64,000 nucleotides of DNA from Symsagittifera roscoffensis (lineage: Eukaryota; Xenacoelomorpha; Acoela; Convolutidae), in NCBI RefSeq assembly GCF_963678635.1, contig NC_087067.1, positions 43,497,829 through 43,561,828 of the forward strand, given 5' to 3'. The first letter of the stretch is position 1. Each line of letters begins with the position of its first letter. Both the position numbers and the translations under genes were made by a program. The notes beneath the pieces were generated by a model, which was not told the origin of the DNA, made no database searches, and saw nothing but the letters and a program-made list of their open reading frames with translations. Positions 1 through 8,947 of the stretch are shown in pieces.

Positions 1-62
1 AACTGTGCACTGGATAGGCGCACACTTTTGTGTCTGTATGTTCCTGGATTCCAGAGACAAAT
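1..62 (+). repeat. Partial MITE copy cut by the window edge
   Basis: These bases closely match the left end of the TIR element at 26085-26377, from its ninth base onward (AACTGTGCACTGGAT...). Similarity fades after about 60 bases and no matching right terminus is visible downstream, so this is a truncated or rearranged copy. Confidence 0.55.
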
Positions 63-144
63 CTTTAAACCTGTTCCAAAATGTAAGTGAATTTCGTAAA
101 TTTTGTCGGCATTTCTTTTTTGGATTCCGCAATAAGCAAATATA

Positions 145-272
145 GCTAGTGGTTCTAGATTCCGCAACTGTGAGTGGATTCCGCAAAATGTAAGTGGAAT
201 CCAAAAAATGTAACGGGAATCCGCAAAACTTGTAAGCGGAATCCGCAAACTGTAAGTGGATTCCGCAATTTC
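145..272 (+). repeat. Short degenerate tandem array
   Basis: About six imperfect units of 20-22 bp of the form TGTAAGTGGATTCCGCAAA follow each other with GGATTCC/GGAATCC variation. Units vary and there are no unique spacers, so this is a small minisatellite and not a CRISPR array. Confidence 0.55.
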
Positions 273-690
273 GTTTATTGAAACTTTCCTAGTAAATTTT
301 ACCGATTCCCGATAATTTTTTTAAAAAAAAGATTTCAGAAATCGTCCTTTTTGATAACGAGACGTGAACAATAAACGATAATGAGATCCCTGTAAATCTC
401 AAGAGAACTAAAATAAAATATTAAAAGTAGTCACGCAAAAATAGTGGCTCAAAACTCTCCTTGAAACCAAAACGAAATCAAGCTCAACTTGACTGCCTCA
501 AATGATTAATTCAAAAGGGTATCGGATAGAAGCTGATAACCAAACGTGCAAAAAAACTCCTGAAAAAATTTGCAGTTTTTAATTTTTATGGACATTTAAA
601 TTTGCGTTTTACCCTTTTGCTAAATTCACAGATCATTTAAAATATTTAATGTTGTCTAGAATACATGGTCAAAATTTTGGATAGCCTTTT

Positions 691-735
691 GAAAATCTGC
701 CAATCCGCCCTCGAGAAAATCTTAGATCCGCCCCT
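691..735 (+). repeat. Relic of a hAT-type MITE right end
   Basis: The string ending CTTAGATCCGCCCCT resembles the right terminus of the intact hAT MITE at 40870-41281 (CCTAGATCCGCCCCTG). No left end or target duplication is seen, so it is a decayed fragment. Confidence 0.45.
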
Positions 736-953
736 TCATACATCTAAGAAGCTCATAGGTTCCTATTTTTATGATTTCTCTGTGTTTTTTATACTTCTAA
801 AACATTGTATTCTAGATAAAAATTAATTTTGTTGTATGATCTGTAAGTCGAGCAAAAGGATACAACGCTAATTCAAAAGCCCATATTTTTTCAAACTGAG
901 AAAAATGTTTGGTTAGTTTTTGCAAGTTTGGCTATGAATTTTTATCCGACAGC

Positions 954-957
954 TTTC
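954..957 (+). repeat. Target-site duplication TTTC, left copy
   Basis: TTTC lies directly before the left LTR and is repeated at 19867-19870 directly after the right LTR. Four-base duplications are usual for Ty3/gypsy integrases, so the element is bounded by its own insertion scar. Confidence 0.8.
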
Positions 958-1367
958 TGAGTTAGGACCGAGTTGGTTAACTCATAGAGTAATTTCGGAT
1001 AGGGTACACCGTCTGCTCGTCACGCTATCTTATTTTCGGCCGGATAGATTCGTGCAACTTCTTAGTCTAATACCGATCCTAATCTTACTCTTATACTATC
1101 TAGTCTCAGGTTGTTTAACTAGTCTCTGCTAGGCTCAATAGATCTAGGGTATACTGGTTTATTGCGGTTGCTGAAGTGCTCGGGAGAGTCCAACTAATTT
1201 CTAAGTTAAATTCAAATCTCTCTGGTGCTGAAATTACAAGTAACTTCAGCACTTACAAATAAGTGGGTTGTTAGTTAGATGGATCATGATTGGTTAATAT
1301 TAAATACTTTACATTGGTAAAATATCTAAATTATCCAATCATAAAATGTAGTTTAGATCAGGTTCCA
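958..1367 (-). repeat. 3' LTR of the giant gypsy element
   Basis: A 410-bp repeat, TGAGTTAGG...GGTTCCA on the plus strand. In element sense it begins TGGAACC and ends CTAACTCA, with canonical TG/CA ends. I see no difference from the copy at 19457-19866. Confidence 0.95.
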
Positions 1368-1383
1368 CCCATCCGGGTTTTAC
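1368..1383 (-). promoter_or_regulatory. Possible polypurine tract next to the 3' LTR
   Basis: In element sense the bases just upstream of the 3' LTR read ...CCCGGATGGGTG. The purine-rich stretch GGATGGGTG is in the right place to prime plus-strand DNA synthesis, but it is short and interrupted, so the assignment rests mainly on position. Confidence 0.4.
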
Positions 1384-2981
1384 AGAGTTTTTTAGAATAG
1401 TTCTTCTGCAATTCGAAGGATGGATGATGGACGTTGGTGTTTGGCGAACATCTTATTTCTTCTGTTTCCTTTTTGTTAAAGAAGTTCCAGGAAGCTGGAG
1501 TTAGAGACATAAGACGTTGTGTCTTCTAGTGACAACGACTAAGTCTTCGCAACAAACTCAAATCTGATTTCAGAATGGTTGGCTATGTCAGGTTTTTCTG
1601 TTCTGCGTGGAGAACTTCTTTTGTGTCTGATCTAGTTTGGGAATGGCGTGGAGATTGTGCGTGGAGGGGATGCCTGGTTACTCGGATCTGTACGTATACT
1701 TGAACATCGAGGTGGTCATTGGTCTAGTTCAATGAAGTCCTTTTCTGCGAAGTCAAGTCGTACTCTAAATCCTTTGAGTTGTGATTGTGAGTGGCATATC
1801 GATTGTGGTTGGTCATTCTCTCTCGAGTGTAGTGGGGTCGTTTTGTCTTTAGATGTTCGTCCTTGGTGTTGTATTCTGATCTATGTATTGCATAATGTAA
1901 TTTACATTTTATAAAACATTTATTAGTTTAATATTTTTTAATTATGATTTTAGTTAGTTGTTTTCACAAAAGCTTTTTGTTTTAGTTCGGTTATTTTGAA
2001 GAGTTACTCACACTTGAGTAGCTCTTATTAAAAATAGAGGTGTGGTCACAAAGCGTGGATGTAGCACGGTGGGTTAGGCCGGCTATAGAGCATGCTCAGG
2101 ACGTCCTTCCTGGTGGGTTAGGCCAGGAGTGGGAGTATGATTTCATGCGGTTTTTGTGAGGGGTCCTGTTATGTGACAACGTTTTATGTTGGGTTTGTTG
2201 TGGTTTTTCTTATGTCTTGTTGGTTATGTCCTTTTTCCAAAAAGCAAATTGTTTGTGGTATGGGTTTGTCTTTCGACTTTTTTGTGTTTTATTATTTCTT
2301 TCTTAGACTTTATAATAGTCTTCAAAAGAATAAATTATCCAGTTTTAAACTGGGTTAATCCGGTTTGGGTACCGTTGGTTTCCTTTTCTTAGTCATGCTG
2401 TTATTCTATGATTTGTGGTATTTAGTAAGCTGCGTTGGTTAGTTTTGTTTAGTATATGATTCCTTTCCAACCGGGTTAAAGGAAAGTTTGAAACATGTTA
2501 TTATATGTTAGAGTTGTTGAGTGTGAAAACTTGAAACTGAAATTCATTATTTTAAACAATTCTTCGTGGGCGAGCTGTGCGAGTGTGGATAGAATTTCTG
2601 TGCGAATAAATGAGAATATCAAAAGGTTAGTACTGCATTTGTATTTTATTAATTTACTGCATAGAATTTGGAAATTTACTGCTAGTTATGGGGGAATTTT
2701 AAGTTACAAATTTTCATCATAATTAGATTTACTGCTTGTGGGGAAAATTTTAGAAATGAATTTATTGCATTGGTATTAAATTTATAAATTTATAAGTGTA
2801 AGAGATTAATAGAATTTTTGAAATCTGTTTGATGAAATTTGCGATCTTTATTTGTTTTTTGTGGTTTTTGTAGGTGATCGTCGGATGAAGGCTAAAAATC
2901 TAAGGAAAACATGGATAAAGTATGGTGAGTTTTTTAATATTTCAATTAGTTAGTTATATTCATTTAATTCATACTTACCTG
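1384..2981. other. 3' noncoding region of the giant gypsy element
   Basis: About 1.6 kb between the last ORF and the 3' LTR has no convincing gene on either strand. The short plus-strand reading frames here are hydrophobic, unrelated to anything recognisable and lie antisense to the element. A 12-bp string, GTGGGTTAGGCC, occurs twice around 2068 and 2111. The region may carry regulatory or packaging sequence. Confidence 0.6.
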
Positions 2982-4787
2982 TTAGTCGTCGGGGAAAAAA
3001 CCGTGGGGGAAGATGTCGTGAATTAGTTCTGAAGTTGTTAGTAGTTTAGCTAAGATGCGGATGATATTTTTAGTTTGAAGCAGTGGCCAAAGCAATTGAA
3101 GTGCCTTAATAGTGGTTAGTTCTTCAGTGCCAACTGCAAACTCATAAGGTGTGTTTTGGATTAGATTATATAATTTGTGATTGAATTTAGTGTTGTGGAT
3201 GAATTCTAAAATTGGGATTTCTATGGGTTGTACAAACTCGTGCGGGATAAGGAAGGGTCGGGATTCTTCGGCGTTGAAGGTCTTGGTGATGGGACAGAAG
3301 ATGTACATTTGGGTTATGGGGTCATAATTACGAAGAATACCATGAAGGTTAGTATCTTTAATGCAATATGTGAAATTTAGGAAAAATGGTGAAGTGTATT
3401 TGGAATTAATGAATTGAAAACGATGGTGTGGTTGTCTAGAGGGTGTGTGTAGGTCAAAGTGATTTTGGATGAAGCGATAATAACTATATGTGTGGGTTTG
3501 TTTAGTGCGCAACATAATATCGTGTGAGCAGTGTAAATCTCTTTCGTGTGGTGCAAGGAAATGAAAGGTTAGTGAAAATATTTGGAAGCGTTCTTTGAAA
3601 CTTTCGTATGCTTGTGTGTCTATTAGTGCTTCTGAAATAATGTGATCAAACTTTCGGTCGAAGATGTTTAGTGTAAATATATATGGTGTCTTGATGAAAA
3701 ATTTCTCAGTAATTTGTGGATTAGCGAAGCGATCGTCGTCTAAGAATTGATCTTGGTTAGCTCTGATGATGTTGTGATCATAGTATTCGAGTGTATATTC
3801 GTTAGCTCTAGGTGCAGTGTGTGTTTTTAGTGATTTTTTATATCCAACGTAAGTAAATTGTCTAGCGGTTAGTGGTGTAGTGAGTCGATATAGCATGTCC
3901 GTATTTCGCTCTATATCGATGTGAGTGTTAGATAAAGGTAAGCAAAGAGGGTTAGTAAAATGATAATATGAGGTCCAAGAGAGAGTGGGCATTAAAACGT
4001 ATTCATCTACAAAGTTGCGTGTTTCGTTAGTGTCGTGGGGGGTGTTTAAGGTGTATTGTGGGAATGAGGGTAAGGTGATGGCTAAAAATTCTTTTGTGTT
4101 AGTATGCTTGGGGTGGTTGATGTATTCACGGGCTGTTCCTGGTTTTGTTGGGAAAGGATGGTTGGGGAACTTTCTTTTAAAAGTGCGGTAAGCTCTATTA
4201 GTGTTGAGTGAAGATTCAGTTGATGTGGATGATGGTGCTAATGATTCAGTATAATTTGAAGAGGGTGTAGGGGTAGGGGGGTTGGATGAATTTATAGTGG
4301 AGGAGATTTGGTTTATGGTTGGGGTATGGAGGTGGTAGGGTTGTTGTTGAAGGGTAATAAAATTATCTAGCTCTGGGGAGATTCGGGGGGTGGCTGGAGA
4401 ATGAGATGATTGGTCAGAATGGTATGAGGAGTAGGTTGGGGTAACTTGGGAAGCATAAGAGGGTGTGGGAGTGATTGGTTCAGGGTTATTGGATAATATG
4501 GGTTGAAAAGGGGGTTGAGAAAAATTTGGAGAGTTATGAAAATTATTGGATGGGGATGGTTCTGAGTCGGCAAATTCATCGGGGGTTTCAATATTCGGAT
4601 TATTGAGTTGTGAGATGGAATATAAAACTGAGATGTGTGAATTAGTGTCGGAATTCATGCCTGATGTTACATTACTAGATGGAAAATCGGGTGGCGGAAA
4701 AGCAAAAAGTGGTATTATTGGGATTGGAGAGGTAAGATTGGTTGGATGGGAATTTGATCGGTGTAGTGATCCAAGTTGGCGGCTCAT
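2982..4787 (-). CDS. Orphan 601-aa protein, last ORF of the giant gypsy element
   Basis: The ORF starts at ATG 4787, and that ATG overlaps the env stop codon as ATGA (4784-4787), so translation probably follows termination-reinitiation. Residues 1 to about 200 are low-complexity, rich in Pro, Ser, Asn and Thr. Residues from about 205 to the end look like a folded domain rich in Phe, Tyr, His and Ile, with few Cys and no membrane segment. I recognise no nucleic-acid-binding, protease or polymerase motif. Most known gypsy elements have nothing between env and the 3' LTR, so this is an accessory gene. It could be a matrix-like or regulatory protein, but its function is unknown. The full-length frame in a young element argues that it is maintained. 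Confidence 0.85.
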   Translation of the reverse strand: MSRQLGSLHRSNSHPTNLTSPIPIIPLFAFPPPDFPSSNVTSGMNSDTNSHISVLYSISQLNNPNIETPDEFADSEPSPSNNFHNSPNFSQPPFQPILSNNPEPITPTPSYASQVTPTYSSYHSDQSSHSPATPRISPELDNFITLQQQPYHLHTPTINQISSTINSSNPPTPTPSSNYTESLAPSSTSTESSLNTNRAYRTFKRKFPNHPFPTKPGTAREYINHPKHTNTKEFLAITLPSFPQYTLNTPHDTNETRNFVDEYVLMPTLSWTSYYHFTNPLCLPLSNTHIDIERNTDMLYRLTTPLTARQFTYVGYKKSLKTHTAPRANEYTLEYYDHNIIRANQDQFLDDDRFANPQITEKFFIKTPYIFTLNIFDRKFDHIISEALIDTQAYESFKERFQIFSLTFHFLAPHERDLHCSHDIMLRTKQTHTYSYYRFIQNHFDLHTPSRQPHHRFQFINSKYTSPFFLNFTYCIKDTNLHGILRNYDPITQMYIFCPITKTFNAEESRPFLIPHEFVQPIEIPILEFIHNTKFNHKLYNLIQNTPYEFAVGTEELTTIKALQLLWPLLQTKNIIRILAKLLTTSELIHDIFPHGFFPDD

Positions 4788-7402
4788 CGTGGGCTAAAAA
4801 AATGATTATTTTGAGACTGAAAAGCGGTGGTATGGGGTTGTTCAATAATTTGTTCATAAGTATTATCATCTTGTGACTGGTGTGTCATTATATGTTGGAT
4901 GGGACTTTGTGATGTGGTGAGTCGAAAATTTGGATTATGTGTGATGGCTAAATTTCGAAAATTTCGTGGGACTAGGGATAGTGGATGGTTATTTGGTAGG
5001 GGTGGTAATTGTGGTGCCGTTGGCGTTATGTCTACATTGTTATGTTCTTCGTCGTATGTATTTTGTCGTGTTGCTATTTTTGTGTTATATTCTTTTATTT
5101 GTGCGTCTAAAAGAATTTTGTTTATAGATGTAGAAAAGATTCCAAAAAATCCTGCAAAGAGTATGCGTGCTACACTTGCTTGTCGATTGACTTGTGTGTG
5201 TATAGCACATGTGTTGTAGATTCCTTTTAAAAGTGAGAAAAGAAATCCAATAAAGTTAAACATTGCGTATAAAATAGTCAATTTTTCTAAGATGTAGTAG
5301 GGCCATCCTAGAAAATCGAGGATCTCATTTTTGAGTGTAACAAAGCTAAAAATGTTAATTGGTGATATATCTTGGGGACGGTATTTTTCACCGTTTAGAT
5401 ATATATAATCTTTAATGTCTTTAAAATATCCGCTATAGTCTTGCGTGTAGATATCGGCAAATCCTGCGGTTTCTGCAAGTTTGCGTAAATTTTGGTCTAT
5501 TGATTGTCTTTGTATAGTGTCCATTTGTGTTAATAATTCTTGGAATTGTTGTGTTCTAATGTGATGTTGAATATCTGATTTGGAATAGATTCCTATTGAT
5601 TGTAAGTCTATATTTGGGTTTCGAGCAATAGCGCGAATGCTTTCTGGTGAAAATTTTTTGAGTGATTGCATTAATGTGGGATATGGAGTGAGAAGATAAT
5701 ATTTATTTTCATCAGGGTTTAGTTGTACTACATTGTGGCTGTTTTCTGATCCACATGGGACTGCGGTATCCCAGAAATAGGTTCTTCGTGAAAGTGTATC
5801 CACGAAATGTACATTATTCTTATAAAAGATAGGGATTCTTTTATAACATCGTTTATCTTCAAAAACGTATAGTGGTGATACTTTTTTAGTACAAGTATAA
5901 AACCATAAGATGTTTCCTTCATAGTCTAAAAAATTTGATCTATTTCCAGATAATAAGTATCCTGCATAGGGTATTTTTAATACTGCTAGTGCAAGTGATT
6001 GTAATATTTGTGTTCGTTCTAATTCGCATAGTTGGTGTAGTGTTTCTAATTCGGAGAGTGACATTTCTTGAAAAATTCGGCTAATTGTATAATCTAGTTT
6101 CATATCTAAATGAATATCATAGTGGATATTACCGAAATATGTAGTATTCATTAGTGATAATTCTTGTAAGCGTGTGCTTCTGGTGTCATGGGGTTTTAGA
6201 TGTCCACCAGGTTGTCCGTTGCTTTTTTCAAAATTAACTGGTATATAGGATGTTCCTTCGTTTAGAGGATGACCTGTGGCATATGGGTCGGTTTTTACTT
6301 TTCCAGTGGTCATGTCGAATCCTTTTTCGTATTCAACTAATATTTCAGAGTATTGTGTTCTGTGAAGTGGATTCCTGTATTTACATGCAAGTTCTGTTTC
6401 TTGATATATTTGAAAACGTGTCAATTTATTTTCTATATTGTCTATGTTTCTAAAATTAGAACTTAGTTTTCGTGATGGATGGACTTGTTCATATGGAATT
6501 GATTGTATAAAATATTTTTCGTGAAATTTTATCATACGAGCGTGTATTTTTGCTACTTGAAATGTTGTACATGTATCTTCGGGGAACCAAACAATTGTTG
6601 CTTGTGTTCTCGTTGTAGGGTCGCAATAACCTTGATCATTTTTACAAGGTAATCGGATTCCTTGATAGATCATTGTATTATCTGATAAATCTCGTGTTAG
6701 TTGTATTTTTTCGAGTTGTATTTTCCAATCAAAAAACATTATTTCTTGGTATCCTTTATTTTTTGTGTCTGCTTTGCAGTTTGATGGGTCATTTATACCA
6801 ATGTGTGGTATCCAATGTTTATCGTGTAGGTCATAGGTTAATCGTCCGTGTGCGCCTTTATACGGGTATTTTTCGTCTAGTTTTATATGTCCTTGGTGTC
6901 TTTCAAGTTGTGATTGATGTACAGAGTCTGAAAAAACTTGAAAATTAACTAATTTTCTTTGGGAGTTTTTATTTTGTGTGATGTTTAGTCTAAGTAATTC
7001 ATTTTTACAATCGTCGGGATTGAGATGTAAAAGACGTTCTATATTACTTTGATAGAATGATTCATGGTCAAGTCGGTTTTTGTTTCCGTTCGAGACTTGT
7101 GAACAATGTACCTTCTTTTCGGAAAATGTTGCTGTGAATTTATAACCTGTAACTGTTGTTGCTCGGGCTTTTGAATAGAGTGTTGCTATTACATCTGTGG
7201 TTTCTATAGCTTGTGGTTCTGTTTCACATTGTGATACTTGATTTATTGCATATTTATGTAGTGTTTTTTGTTCATTTTCTTCACAATCGTAATGTGTTAC
7301 TAATAAATCTTGTGGTCCTGTACGAGGGGAAGGGTTTATGTTTTGATTTGAGATTACTAGAAAAAGGAGTTGGAGAAAAATTAATAATTTTAGAATATAC
7401 AT
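4784..7402 (-). CDS. env: Env-like membrane glycoprotein, 872 aa
   Basis: The ORF starts at ATG 7402. Residues 1-18 form a signal peptide (MYILKLLIFLQLLFLVIS). The ectodomain is about 700 residues with scattered Cys, including a Y-D-C motif near residue 38, and several N-glycosylation sequons. A hydrophobic segment at about 708-727 (TILYAMFNFIGFLFSLL) and a second at about 744-758 are followed by a 114-residue Pro/Asn/Gln-rich tail. Signal peptide, ectodomain, C-terminal anchor and the position after pol fit an envelope protein, which would mediate membrane fusion if active. The N-terminal Cys pattern recalls the class III (gB-like) glycoproteins that several animal LTR elements have captured from negative-strand RNA viruses, but that parentage is inference. 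It overlaps the upstream ORF by 13 nt and the downstream ORF by 4 nt. Confidence 0.8.
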   Translation of the reverse strand: MYILKLLIFLQLLFLVISNQNINPSPRTGPQDLLVTHYDCEENEQKTLHKYAINQVSQCETEPQAIETTDVIATLYSKARATTVTGYKFTATFSEKKVHCSQVSNGNKNRLDHESFYQSNIERLLHLNPDDCKNELLRLNITQNKNSQRKLVNFQVFSDSVHQSQLERHQGHIKLDEKYPYKGAHGRLTYDLHDKHWIPHIGINDPSNCKADTKNKGYQEIMFFDWKIQLEKIQLTRDLSDNTMIYQGIRLPCKNDQGYCDPTTRTQATIVWFPEDTCTTFQVAKIHARMIKFHEKYFIQSIPYEQVHPSRKLSSNFRNIDNIENKLTRFQIYQETELACKYRNPLHRTQYSEILVEYEKGFDMTTGKVKTDPYATGHPLNEGTSYIPVNFEKSNGQPGGHLKPHDTRSTRLQELSLMNTTYFGNIHYDIHLDMKLDYTISRIFQEMSLSELETLHQLCELERTQILQSLALAVLKIPYAGYLLSGNRSNFLDYEGNILWFYTCTKKVSPLYVFEDKRCYKRIPIFYKNNVHFVDTLSRRTYFWDTAVPCGSENSHNVVQLNPDENKYYLLTPYPTLMQSLKKFSPESIRAIARNPNIDLQSIGIYSKSDIQHHIRTQQFQELLTQMDTIQRQSIDQNLRKLAETAGFADIYTQDYSGYFKDIKDYIYLNGEKYRPQDISPINIFSFVTLKNEILDFLGWPYYILEKLTILYAMFNFIGFLFSLLKGIYNTCAIHTQVNRQASVARILFAGFFGIFSTSINKILLDAQIKEYNTKIATRQNTYDEEHNNVDITPTAPQLPPLPNNHPLSLVPRNFRNLAITHNPNFRLTTSQSPIQHIMTHQSQDDNTYEQIIEQPHTTAFQSQNNHFFSPR

Positions 7403-8523
7403 GTGTATGATAATCCTGAGTATGGATTATAAAATGTAATGTAGCCAATTGTGTTTTTGGTATATCTGTCGTATTTGTATATTACTTCAGTAGTTATAAA
7501 CGGTGGTGGTAGTGATTGAGCTGTTATGTTAGGTGGATTTAATGGGTAGGGATGTTGGGTAATATTATTTAACTTAACTGTGATTTCAAACTTTAATTGT
7601 AAACTGTTTTGTTGGAGTATTTGAATATTGTGATCACGGATATCGTTGTGAATATCTTGGCGATATTGTAATCTATTAAGTGCCCAGTTATGAAGGCGGT
7701 TACTTTCTTGATGTTGTCCAAATAATGGTGGAGGTGCTGTAAATGTATTCCAATCTAGTCTTAAAGGAATATTTATTGATGATTGTTCTCGATATCTGGC
7801 GTCGAGATTATTTGGAAAATTTAAGTTAAAAGGTGGTGGTGAAATCTGGCTTATTGATGGTGTTGATGGTAGTGATAATGTTTCTGGTAGTGATGAGGAT
7901 GTTGTTGTATCCGTAGAAATATCTATGGGGTCATTGACTAAATTTGGTTCACCTTGTGTAAATGAATGTGTAGTCCAATATGGAAATCGTGATGTTTGGT
8001 TTGTGGGGTTGAAAGGATTTTCACGTATTTGCTCAGATGTTGGTGTTGAACCTAAGTAATCTGATGGTAGGCTTGAGGTGCTACGTTGTGAAAGAAGCGT
8101 AGGGGTTTCTGGTAATATACCAATGGGGTTTTCTGGAGTGTTTTGTGATGGGGATTGAGGTATATCAAAGTGAACTCGGGGAGTTTGAAAATTTCTGTTT
8201 CGTCGAGGATGTATAATTTGTCTATTTATTTCGACTGTATTTTGGTTTTGACTAGAATTTCTTATTCTACTTAGTTCTTGTGGTAGTGTTGGGTATAGGT
8301 TATATGTTGGTTCGCTTAAAGGTGCTTGTCGTTGAACTGGTTCTAGTGGTTCTGATAAACGAGCATGTCGTTCTTCAAAAGTGTATGGATTGTCTTGAAA
8401 AGAAATTCGTGTAGATGTTTGAGGATTTTGAGTAATTGAAGGTGGTGTTTGGTTATCTTGGGATGATGTCGGTGAAGACTGACTTTGTGACTGTTGGGTA
8501 GCAATTTTTGATAGTTTTTTGAA
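7390..8523 (-). CDS. 377-codon open frame with no ATG, GTG, TTG or CTG codon
   Basis: The frame is open from codon TTC at 8523, just after tandem TAA codons, to TAA at 7390-7392. I translated it fully and found no internal stop and no NTG codon. The product is rich in Pro, Gln, Ser, Thr and Asn in its first two thirds (for example SEPTYNLYPTLPFQDNPYTF). The last third is more globular and ends ITFYNPYSGLSYTCIF. It lies between a 62-aa ORF and env and overlaps the env start by 13 nt. A random frame of this length would very probably contain an NTG codon, and the composition matches the other proteins of the element. Likely expression routes are splicing from an upstream start or a non-NTG start. 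Frameshifting from the 62-aa ORF is blocked by stops in this frame. Confidence 0.6.
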   Translation of the reverse strand, partial: FKKLSKIATQQSQSQSSPTSSQDNQTPPSITQNPQTSTRISFQDNPYTFEERHARLSEPLEPVQRQAPLSEPTYNLYPTLPQELSRIRNSSQNQNTVEINRQIIHPRRNRNFQTPRVHFDIPQSPSQNTPENPIGILPETPTLLSQRSTSSLPSDYLGSTPTSEQIRENPFNPTNQTSRFPYWTTHSFTQGEPNLVNDPIDISTDTTTSSSLPETLSLPSTPSISQISPPPFNLNFPNNLDARYREQSSINIPLRLDWNTFTAPPPLFGQHQESNRLHNWALNRLQYRQDIHNDIRDHNIQILQQNSLQLKFEITVKLNNITQHPYPLNPPNITAQSLPPPFITTEVIYKYDRYTKNTIGYITFYNPYSGLSYTCIF

Positions 8524-8531
8524 TTATTACT

Positions 8532-8720
8532 TTAGTGAGAAATTTTGTGTTTATTATAATATTCTTCCAAAAAAAGAATTAGAAGGATTGTTGCTAGGGC
8601 AAATGTGAGGATTGCTTTCTTTATACATTTACATATTGTCAAAATGAGGGATGATAAAAATGCTATGAAAATTACAAACAATAAAAAAATATCAGTTCTA
8701 CTGAAAATTGTTCGTATCAT
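8532..8720 (-). CDS. Small hydrophobic protein, 62 aa
   Basis: The ORF starts at ATG 8720, and this ATG overlaps the stop of the upstream 76-aa ORF as ATGA (8717-8720). The product has a strong membrane segment at about residues 11-29 (IFLLFVIFIAFLSSLILTI) and a second at about 35-52, then a short basic tail (YYNKHKISH). The short loop KCIKKA lies between them. It looks like a two-pass, viroporin-sized membrane protein, but that role is inference from length and hydropathy. It belongs to the set of accessory ORFs between pol and env. Confidence 0.55.
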   Translation of the reverse strand: MIRTIFSRTDIFLLFVIFIAFLSSLILTICKCIKKAILTFALATILLILFLEEYYNKHKISH

Positions 8721-8947
8721 TTAGACAAGTTATATGAATCGTACCTGTGGATGTAATCAAGGGTTTTGGAAAGTTGGAGGAATAGTTCGAGTATAGTGTA
8801 GAAAATTAAAAAAATGTTACAAAAAATGATTAGGATTATTAGAAAAGATTCAAGTATATCAAAAAGAAATATTATAAAGGTTTCAAGTATTGTAAAAAAA
8901 TGTTTAAGATTTATGAGTATTTGAGTAACTGATTGAGAGAAGAGCAT
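8717..8947 (-). CDS. Small hydrophobic protein, 76 aa
   Basis: The ORF starts at ATG 8947 and ends in TGA at 8717-8719, inside the ATGA that starts the next ORF. The central 40 residues are almost entirely Phe, Ile and Leu (for example FIIFLFDILESFLIILIIF), followed by a charged tail (KTLDYIHRYDSYNLSK). The T-rich composition of the strand could produce such a frame by chance. The precise stop/start overlap, repeated at env/601-aa, argues that it is translated. Its function is unknown. Confidence 0.5.
   Translation of the reverse strand: MLFSQSVTQILINLKHFFTILETFIIFLFDILESFLIILIIFCNIFLIFYTILELFLQLSKTLDYIHRYDSYNLSK

Larger units (their letters stand above)
1..957. other. Flank left of the giant gypsy element, no gene seen
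   Basis: No supported gene. The stretch holds a repeat end at its left edge, a short tandem array and a hAT relic, listed separately. The remainder is AT-rich and unremarkable. The last four bases are one copy of the insertion duplication of the neighbouring element. Confidence 0.6.

Noticed and set aside
145-272. Possible CRISPR-like repeats
   Set aside because: The units are imperfect and adjoining, without spacers; it is a small tandem array in animal DNA.
2137-2392. Two overlapping hydrophobic plus-strand frames
   Set aside because: Antisense to the element in T-rich sequence, Phe/Val-rich composition expected by chance, no start context or partner.
4899-7410. Plus-strand frames opposite env
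   Set aside because: They are antisense shadows of the env coding strand with no independent evidence.
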